Positions 56,130 to 64,000 of a stretch of DNA of 64,000 nucleotides are shown here, piece after piece. Made by a program: the position numbers and the translations under genes. The DNA lies in assembly GCA_024516155.1 (NCBI GenBank), contig JAJJXM010000059.1, positions 1-64,000 on the forward strand, in the 5' to 3' direction. Each line of letters begins with the position of its first letter. The stretch's first letter is position 1. This DNA comes from Pyronema omphalodes (taxonomy: Eukaryota > Ascomycota > Pezizomycetes > Pezizales > Pyronemataceae). The notes under the pieces are model-generated. The model was not told the DNA's origin. It ran no database searches and was given only the letters and a program-made list of their open reading frames with translations.

Positions 56130-59100
56130 ATTGCTGATACATTGCTATTATCGGGCGCAAGTTTTACTGGAAAGTTAGAATGCAAACACCTTGTCCTCCC
56201 TGTTCCTTGTTTTCCAATAACCGCTCCGTGAAAACAGTAGCGCTCGTTGACTGCGGCGCCACTGGTATCGCCTTTGTTGACCGCAATTTCGCCCGCCATC
56301 ACAAACTCCCCCTAACCCCCCTATCCACCGCCCGAACGGTCGAAGTTATCGACGGCCGCCCCATATCCTCAGGAAAATAACACACCTCGCCCAAGTAGAG
56401 TGTACCATCAACGGTCACTCGGAAACCCTTCCCATGTTTGTCACCAAGCTGGGTCACTACCCGGTGGTGTTGGGTATCCCCTGGTTGAAAAACACGATGT
56501 AACAATAAGCTTCAGTTCCAACACTGTAAGCTTCGACTCCCAATACTGCCTAAGGAACTGCACCCCGTTGCCTGTAGCACAACCGGTGTCGAGGTCCTGG
56601 ACTCGAGGCCCCCTCCCGCTGTCCACGAGCCCGACACAAACCCCTTGCCGGAGTTGGAAGACTCGGTCCCCGACCCCCCGGACGAACCCCCAATAGAGAT
56701 CTCAAGTCTAACCATCTCCGACTTCAAGGAAATGGTAGAAGACGAAAGCCTGACAGTGTTCTCGCTATCGTTGGACGAGATCACCGTCGCCCTACAAGAC
56801 AAGCCCCCCCTCACGGACGACGAACTGAAAGACATGATCCCCGAAGTATCATGACTACCTCGATTTATTCAAGGAGGTCAACGCGAAGGAACTTCCCCCC
56901 ACCGACCCTACGACCACAAGATCCCACTGAAAGAGGGATTCGTTCCCCCTTTGGCCCGTTACTCGCTGTCACGCAACGAGTTGCAGACGCTGAAAACATG
57001 GCTCGATGAGAATTTGGAGAAAGGATTTATACAACGCTCCCAATCACCAGCCGCCTCGCCGATATTATTCGTGAAAAAATCAGACGGATCCCTACGCCTG
57101 TGTGTCGACTACCGAAGACTGAATGAAGGTACCGAGAAGAACCGGTACCCGCTGCCATTGATACAGGAAACGATGATGAATCTTTCCAAAGCTCAATACT
57201 TTACGACCCTTGATGTCCGCAGCGCTTATAACCTTATCAGAATGGCAGAGGGCGAAGAATGGAAGACGGCCTTCCGCACACGGTACGGCCTGTTTGAATC
57301 GAAAGTGATGCCCTTTGGGCTCACCAACGCGCCTGCCGATTTCCAGGCATTTATAAATGATGTCCTGAGACCATACCTAGACCAGTTTTGTACGGCATAC
57401 TTGGATATATCCTCGTATTCTCCGAAACAAAGTCCGATCACACCGCACACGTCCGAAAGATCTTGGAACGACTCAAACAAGAAAACTGCACTTGAAGCCA
57501 GAGAAGTGTAAGTTTGCTAAGGCAGAAGTACAGTACCTGGGCTACAACATCGGCCGCGACGGCGCGCGCATGATGGATTCCAAAGTAGCCACAGTGAGAG
57601 ATTGGAAGGAACCAACCAATTTGAAACAGGTCCAAGAGTTCCTGGGCTTCGCGAATTTCTACCGAAGATTTATCAAAGACTACTCAAAGTGGTCTCCCCT
57701 CACGCTCTGACCAAAAAGAAAGATGGTAAAGCAATCCCCTTTGTCTGGGGTAAAGATCAGCAGAGCGCCTTCGACCGACTGAAGGACATTTACATCAGCA
57801 CCGATTCTCAAGCACTTCGACTACGAGAAACCGATTGTAGTAGAAACAGACGCATCTGACTATGTGTCCGCTGGAGTTTTATCACAATACGACGACGATA
57901 ACGTGTTACACCCCGTCGCATTTTATTCCAAGAAGCATTCCCCGGCAGAATGCAACTACGAAATCTACGACAAAGAACTACTGGCAATAGTTCGTTGTTT
58001 TGAGGAATGGCGTCCCCACTTAGAGGGCTCCGCCTTCCCTATAAAAGTATTGACGGATCACAAGAATCTTGAATACTTTATGACGACAAAGCTGCTGAAT
58101 AGACGACAAGCACGCTGGTCCGAGTTCCTGTCTCGGTTTAACTTTGTGATCACCTATCGACCGGGAACGTTGGGAGGAAAACCGGACGCCCTGACAAGAA
58201 GCCGCCGACCTCCCGGAAGAGGGAGACGAACGCATACTGGCGAACCAGCAAGCTGTTCTGAAGCCACAGAACTTTCAGTTATGCATGACCCCGCCAATGA
58301 AACTCGCACCTTCCGAAGTAGACCTCCTGTTCACAGAGGGCTACAAGACAGATTCATTCCCCAACCGAGTGTTGGGAATGCTGGAAGATGGCACACAAAT
58401 CTGTAAGGACATATCGCTCGCCGATTGCTCCGTGTTGGAAAACAGATTGTACTACCGAGATTGCCTCTATGTCCCCGCGCTGGATAAGCTACGATTGAAA
58501 CTACTGCAAGATCACCACGACCCCCCCACCATGGGACACCCGGGCCGTGCGAAGACTTTCGAACTCCTCGCCAGGAATTATTACTGGCCCTCGATGAGAA
58601 AAGATGTGGACCAATTCGTCCGAAATTGCCACACCTGTAAAAGAACAAAGGCTACCCGCCACGCACCCTATGGAACCCTGAAGCCCCTACCGGTTCCGCA
58701 CCACCCTTGGCAGAATATATCGGTGGATTTTGTTACTGGACTACCGACATCAGAAGGCTTCGACGCAATATGTGCGATCGTTTGCCGACTAACGAAACAG
58801 CGGCACTTAGTGCCCTGTCATTCCACGATAGACGCAGAAGGCTTCGCGCAACTCTTCCTGGAAAACGTATTCAAACTACACGGCCTGCCAGACACAGTAG
58901 TGTCCGACCGCGGTCCGCAATTTGTGGCCCATTTCTGGAAACACTTGGCGAATTGCATGGGTATCGAAATTGCCACGAGTACGGCCTTTCATCCCCAAAC
59001 CGACGGCCAAACAGAGAGAATTAACGCGGTTACGGAGCAATATCTCCGCGCGTACGTCTGTTATTTACAAGACGATTGGAAGAAATTTTTACCACTGGCA

Positions 59101-59790
59101 GAATTTGCTGCAAATAACCAAGTATCGGATACAACGTCGCTGTCTCCGTTCTACGCTATATATGGTCGACACCCCAAGTGCTCTTTCGAACTGGAAATCA
59201 GGACCGACAATCCTGAGGAAGTGAAAGCGAACGAGGTAGCGGAAAGGATGTCACACATCCATGACGTCTTACGTTCGGAAATGAAATACGCCCAAGCCCG
59301 CCACATAGAAGCCGCCGACAATTCCCGACTCCCCGCGCCGGTCTTCAAACCAGGAGACCTGGTATGGCTGGACGCCCGCAACCTAAGAACCCGCCGCCCC
59401 TCAAAGAAACTAGAAAACAAACACCTAGGCCCCTTCACCGTGTTACGGCCTATTGGATCCCACGCCTATGAATTGGATATACCGGAGACCATGAAACACC
59501 ACAGGACCTTCCCCGTGTCCCTACTAAACCCAGCCCCTTCGGACCCCCTCCCTGGCCAGATTATTCCACCGCCCCTACCGGTAGTAGTAGACGGCGAAGA
59601 AGAATGGTTCGTGGATGAAATTCTGGATAGCCGTTGGTCAAGAGGAAACCTGCAGTACCTCGTCAAGTGGACCGGCCATGACTCTCCAACCTGGGAACCG
59701 GAAACGAACCTATCCGAAACTGAGGCCGCTGAGAGATTTCACCAGTTATACCCAGACAAACCTTCTCCTCTCGTAGGAACTCGAGCCTAA
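56130..59790 (+). pseudogene. pol of gypsy C, frameshifted
   Basis: Protease (VALVDCGATGIAF, about 56,240), RT ([13 protein letters not shown], about 57,210; the LDD box at about 57,395 is cut by a frame change after AYLD), RNase H ([19 protein letters not shown], about 57,867), integrase (finger CHTCKRTKAT about 58,630, VVSDRGPQF, HPQTDGQTERIN) and chromodomain (FVDEILDSRW ... WEPETN) to the stop at 59,788-59,790. Breaks occur near 56,380, 56,490, 56,850, 57,400-57,490, 57,690 and 58,200. The last 501 codons (58,285-59,790) are intact. Confidence 0.85.
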
Positions 59791-59962
59791 CGGGGGGTAC
59801 TGTCACCACGGCACACGGCTGACGAGCCGTTGTGTTGCGTCATCATGTTGTCGTGGTTGTTGATTGACATCGTGCCGTTGTCTTGCCGTGTTGTGTTGCC
59901 GTTGTGTTGATTGTGTTGTTGTGTGTGCCGTGCCATGTTGACTGAGGGACTGATTGATGATG

Positions 59963-61491
59963 TCTGGCTGGATCCCAAGCTCACCCTGAATCACCACCAG
60001 AAGTGGCTCACCCGGGCCCGTCAGCAACACGCCCGCCTCGCTCGCCTCTGCCGCTCCCAGGGTCTACCCCCGGGCAGCACTGCAAACATCCAACAAGCAG
60101 TCGTTTAATCCGTGGCCACTTACGGCGCGGAAATCCACGCTGCTCGTCGCCTTCCCACCCGAGATGCCGGCAGGTTCTCTCGTCTCCAGCTCCTGCTCAA
60201 CAAACAGGCCCGCGCCGTTACGGGGTGCCTGCGCACGACTCCCCTTGCCTTCCTCTTCGCTGAAGGAGCCACTCGCCCGGCAGAAGCCATTGTTCGGGGT
60301 CGGGAAGCACGATTCCGATCACGGCTTATCACTCGGCCGCTCCCGCCAGTCAGCACCGACCCCAATCGCCCCACACCGACAGCCATGGTCATCCGCAACC
60401 TCACTCCGCGCGTGACCCGTTCTGGTTTTGCGTCCGCTGAACCTGTCCACCACGTCGACCCCCACCGTCAGTGGTGCAACGTCACCATCGCCCCCCGAGC
60501 GGAAGCGGAAGCCTACGCCAAAAACTGGAGGACCCTCAACTCCATATGCATTTGGACAGATGGGTCCCGCATGGATGACCACACCGGATCGGGCCTCGTG
60601 AGATACGTCGACGGTGTGCTTACCAGCTCTCACCACTACCTAGGCCGTCACACCGAGGTGTTCGACGCCGAGCTGTTCGCAATGTACCGTGCCCTCAAAG
60701 AGCTCTGGGACAATCGCTTCCTCGACAGGGTCATCCTTAAACCCCCCCCGCTCGTCACCATCTTTTCGGATGCCCAAGCAGCCCTCCGACGTCTGGAGTC
60801 CGACGAACCAGGCCCAGGACAATCCGTCACTCGGCTGATCGCCGACGAGGTCCGCTGGCTACGCCGGAACAGCGACATCTCCGTCGAATTCCACTGGGTC
60901 CCAGGCCACTGCGGGATCACCGAAAACGAAGCATGACGCCGCAGCAAAGTTGGGTACCCGCCACCGATGTCCTGCCCTGCGCCTGATGAGGTGCGACCCC
61001 CCGAGTGCTTGGTCCCCCATGAGGTATCACTCGCCCACCTCAACCGCATAGCCACTGAAACCCGCCGCGACATTACCAAGCGATGGATATCGCAACGAGC
61101 CAAAGACAGCCGTTCTTTCCGTCCCCGCAAAACATGGGGCTTGCGAGACTCCCTCCGCTCTCTCCCTAAACGCCGCTCTGCAGTATTCCTCCAACTTGCG
61201 TCCGGACATGCCCTTATTGGCACCCACCTCGTTCGAGTGAAAAAGAAAGAATCCGACGTCTGCTGGTGGTGCACGTCTAATGTCCGACAAACTCGGGGAC
61301 ACCTGTTCGGAGAGTGTCACCGCTGGAGGCGTGAGTACGCAGTACTAAAGAAAGAGGTGGATGCCATTAAGGGCAGGAGCTGGAGACCACGAGCAAGGCT
61401 CAAAGCGGTGGATCTGTTTAGCGACGATCGCTATACGAAGGTGTTGTTGGAGTATTTAGCAGCCACGGAGATTGGCAGGCGCTACGAATAG
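59963..61491 (+). pseudogene. ORF2 C-terminal half of LINE2 (RNase H and CCHC knuckle)
   Basis: Reads QHARLARLCRSQGLPPG, then a TAA near 60,106, then ATYGAEIHAARR and an RNase H domain: CIWTDGSRM, FDAELFAMYRAL, FSDAQAALRRL, FHWVPGHCGITENEA. The frame breaks at the stop near 60,934, and the remainder (60,967-61,491) reads HLNRIATETRRDITKRW and the finger CWWCTSNVRQTRGHLFGEC, ending GRRYE. This is about the last 500 residues of ORF2; endonuclease and RT catalytic regions are absent, so it is dead. Confidence 0.85.
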
Positions 61492-61850
61492 GCTGGGGTT
61501 GGTGGCCTGGAGATGGAGATTCACGGGATTGCGGGGTTGTTTTTCTTTTCTCTGAATTCTTTTAGTGGTTGTACGGCAAGGCGGTTATTGCTGGCTCAAG
61601 TTTGGTGTCACGTGTTTTCTGTACGGGGTTTGTCTAGACTGTGTACGAAAGTGTTTTTTTTTTGTGTTTTTCGGTTGTTTGCTTTTGCGTATATCTATTT
61701 TTCTAACTGGGGAGTCTGGGGACAAGGAGATTGGGTTGCCTCGTTAGGCGGTTTAAACCGCGAGGACAGGAAAAACGGATACTTAGCTCCCGCATAGGCC
61801 TTAGAGGCCTCGATCGGTGTATGATTAAAATCAAATCAAATCAAATCAAA
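61492..61850 (+). other. 3' UTR and tail of LINE2
   Basis: T-rich untranslated region resembling 21,910-22,245 of LINE1, ending GGTGTATGATTAAAATCAAA and further CAAAT units. The shared end (from about GGACAGGAAAAACGGA) is the likely recognition site for the LINE reverse transcriptase. Confidence 0.7.
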
Positions 61851-62224
61851 TGGATGACGTACCACGAGCTGGAGAGCTGTGGCGTCGCAGTTGAATCGAT
61901 GGAGAACGGAAGCTCATGTAGCGATGATTGTATGACGGCCCAGCAAGAGTGCTGGCCGCCCCTTTGTACATAAGGAGGCTTGCCTCCCCGTTGTCGAGAT
62001 TCTCCATCGAACGTCTTGTGTCTTCTCCTTGATCCTAATATAAGATTTCCTCTCCTAAGTCCTACGTCACTCTTGTCCTTGTCCCTGTCCCTGCTTAGTG
62101 TGCCGTCTGTCTGACGAGCACTTCGGTCCTTGTCCTGCCGTTCCCCGTTCCGGAACCTGCCTAGTCCCTCTTGCCGGTAGTGTTCAGTGTGTCCCTTGAA
62201 CGTCCGTTCTCGTGTCCCTGACAG

Positions 62225-63950
62225 AAAGTTTTGATGCGAGTAGGTGCTGACCCAGGTGGCGGCTTTGATGTATTCGGGGAAGTATTCTGCCGGAGTGCGG
62301 TTACAAGCATAGATTATGCTAAGGGCATGCCCGCAAGGGATATCAGTGTCGAGGAAACGCTTGCAGCTGCAAGAGCGCGCCTGAAGATCCACCTGGAACC
62401 GACGGTTATCACGTTGAATCACCGTGCCAATGCCGCGCATCGGGCACTGCAGCAACACATCATTTCCTCGCCCAAAAAAGTTCGCTTCCTGAAACCTTGC
62501 ATAACCCCATGGAGTCAGTGGCTGCTCTTCGGCATGTTTGATCGCTTTCTGCATCCGCATGGCTCGGCGATTCATTTCCTTGTGCCAAATCCCATCCAGC
62601 ATATCCAGAATTGGCAGTTCCCGCTCATCCAGGTAAAGAGCGTTGGCAGATTCCACAATGTTTGAAGTGAGGTGGCCGAAGCGACGCGCAGGAAAGAAGG
62701 CTGTGGCATATTGTCGGCGTGGAATCTCGGCGAGGTATTGTGCTGCACGCGGTTTGTCTTGTTGCATCGCAGCTAATGCCCGGCTGTAATCTGCTTCGGT
62801 TCTAGCTCTTGCAACAGTCCAGAACAGTGAACGCGCAGCCATTCCAAATTGCGTCTGGATGTTGTCTGCAATGTGCTGACAGCAGTGGGCACGTTGCGAA
62901 CGATCGTAGATGGAATCAGCGGCCATGAGACCTTTATCGCGGTCGCTAATTAACGTCACATCCGGTTGGTTTATCTCTGGAATTGCACTAACCAGCAACG
63001 TTAACAAAACTGTCTGCAATTGGTAGCCGTCATGGGGTATATATACCAGTTAAGCTCCCTGAGGAAAAAAGTCCACGATTGCTCATTCTCACTTTCAACC
63101 ACAGCCCATGCTAAGACAAGGACCTCATCATTTCCATCAAGTGTCACAGCGAACAACAATGTTTGACGGAATTTGGATTTTGTGAAGGTGCCATCACATG
63201 CAACAAGAGCATGCAGGTCCGAAAGGAAGCCCGACAGGCAGATGGACTAATGAAGACACGCTCAAAACGCTCTGTATCCTCATTTCGCTGCAGCACAAAC
63301 CATCCATTAGGTGGTCAGCCTGTTTCATACCTCGATGTAGGCCGGAAGCATGTTGAACTCTTCACGCTCATAATGGATGTTGTTCTTTTTCAGTATGTTG
63401 AGAACTTCGTGGGCAGCTTGGTAATTGATCTTCTGTCGGAAATGGTGTTGAATGGCGGATCGATATCACTAGGTTTTGTTGTGGGGGTGATTGCAACAGC
63501 TTCAGGAACGGCCTCCTTCAGGAACCGTGTGGTGTTTACCGGGGCTCGTTGTTTTAGCTGCGCACCAATGCAGGCTGTGTGTTGTGCATTCAGCGCGGTG
63601 ATCACGACCTATCAGAGAAGGTTATTGTCAGCTATCATGACAGCAGCAGTATCGTTGTTGTATGAATTCTCACGGGCTAGTAAGGTGGGAAGGATCAGTT
63701 TACCCGTTCAAGATGCACCTGCCAGGTTGCTCTGACGTGGAATGGACATTGTGATGAGTGTCGGCATTTCACAACATTTCGCTTGCGATCGGATTTTGCA
63801 AAGCGAATGTCGAACCGCATGTCAACGGCCCACTTGTGGATAGCCAGTTTGAACTCGGAAAATGTGGGAAAATCATCTCCAAGGTGTAGAGCATGTAGAG
63901 GAGAGATCGGGGTCAGTGGCGTGTGAATCGATGCTGGTCGTCATTGAACT
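62225..63950 (-). pseudogene. MULE (MuDR-like) transposase, N-terminal and catalytic parts
   Basis: Cut-and-paste transposase. At the right the DNA-binding region reads LGDDFPTFSEFKLAIHKWA and then KCRHSSQCPFHVRA (about 63,750-63,890). The catalytic domain follows: VACDGTFTKSKFRQTLLF (first Asp, about 63,190), a WAVVESENEQSW segment, VTLISDRDKGL (second Asp, about 62,940) and LTSNIVESANALYLDE (about 62,650). A SWIM finger, CSCKRFLDTDIPCGHALS (about 62,300-62,350), precedes the break at gypsy C. The text changes frame near 63,030 (a 33-nt GTATAT...TTGCAG intron is possible) and again between 63,300 and 63,700. The true start is unclear and may lie beyond 64,000. Confidence 0.8.
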
Positions 63951-64000
63951 TGAGCGCTCCATGTTTTTGTTGTTCACGATGAATACAGAAGTGGAAACAA

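Larger units (their letters stand above)
59963..61850 (+). mobile_element. 5'-truncated Tad1-like LINE (LINE2)
   Basis: 1.89 kb, beginning abruptly inside ORF2 (WLDPKLTLNHHQKWL) and ending in the same ATCAA-type tail as LINE1. It sits in C's 3' LTR with at most a 3-4-bp duplication (ATG/GATG). 5' truncation is the usual outcome of incomplete target-primed reverse transcription. Confidence 0.88.
53961..62224 (+). mobile_element. Ty3/gypsy element C (family B), inside the MULE
   Basis: LTRs are 53,961-54,488 and 59,801-62,224, the latter split by LINE2. The 5-bp duplication GAAAG lies at 53,956-53,960 and 62,225-62,229. The interior is collinear with B2 and shares leader, ORF0, gag and pol text, but has many frameshifts. 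The purine tract CGGGGGGTAC precedes the 3' LTR. Confidence 0.92.
59801..62224 (+). repeat. 3' LTR of gypsy C, split by LINE2
   Basis: The LTR halves are 59,801-59,962 and 61,851-62,224. Joined, they match the 5' LTR through ...TTGATGATG / GATGACGTACC. The start has an extra AC (TGTCACCACGG versus TGTCACGG). Confidence 0.88.

Noticed and set aside
59963..60010. LINE2 begins about 45 nt upstream of the point where gypsy B cuts LINE1, suggesting a linked event
   Set aside because: The positions are not identical, and 5' truncation points of LINEs are random; most likely coincidence.
1..64000. CRISPR arrays, rRNA operons or prophage-like features
   Set aside because: No regular repeat-spacer pattern or rRNA text is visible, and the spliced genes show a eukaryotic nuclear sequence.

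Overview
This 64 kb window looks like a transposon-rich chromosomal segment of a filamentous ascomycete. The host-type genes have short GT-AG introns (54-140 nt, with one of about 400 nt). The repeats are chromodomain Ty3/gypsy elements, Tad1-like LINEs, a MULE and small TIR elements, a typical fungal set. I cannot name the species; truffle-like or mildew-like repeat loads come to mind, but that is only a guess.

Positions 1-22,245 are a nest of retroelements. The right end of an LTR element (X) enters from the left and is followed by a complete gypsy element A (871-9,816, + strand). Next comes a Tad1-like LINE (LINE1, about 9,817-22,245, + strand). LINE1 is split by a composite gypsy element B (12,307-20,418, - strand) flanked by the 5-bp duplication GTTGA. 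B has three LTRs: one B copy landed in another, and LTR-LTR recombination then removed part of the host copy.

Positions 22,644-47,994 form a very large imperfect inverted repeat. Its arms (about 22,644-35,890 and 40,425-47,994) are roughly 7 kb each once later insertions are removed. The 4.5 kb spacer holds one host-type gene, a five-exon ferric reductase (36,961-39,499, +) that carries a 5-bp tandem duplication breaking the frame. The left arm has since received gypsy D (28,357-34,629, TSD GGTAC) and a 677-bp TIR element (24,359-25,035). The right arm has received an 871-bp TIR transposon with a transposase remnant (41,193-42,063). In each case the other arm still shows the unoccupied site, so the duplication predates the insertions and is not an assembly fold-back.

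Positions 48,000-53,640 hold the only ordinary gene space: a RING-H2 finger gene (48,286-48,880, +) and several weakly supported coding stretches.

Positions 53,645-64,000 hold a MULE transposase gene on the - strand. It is cut in two by gypsy C (53,961-62,224, TSD GAAAG), and C's 3' LTR is in turn interrupted by a 5'-truncated LINE (LINE2, 59,963-61,850). Joining the MULE halves across the insertion restores one reading frame. Most elements are decayed by frameshifts. An 80-codon ORF in the leader of family B/C is open in both copies although their gag and pol are broken.
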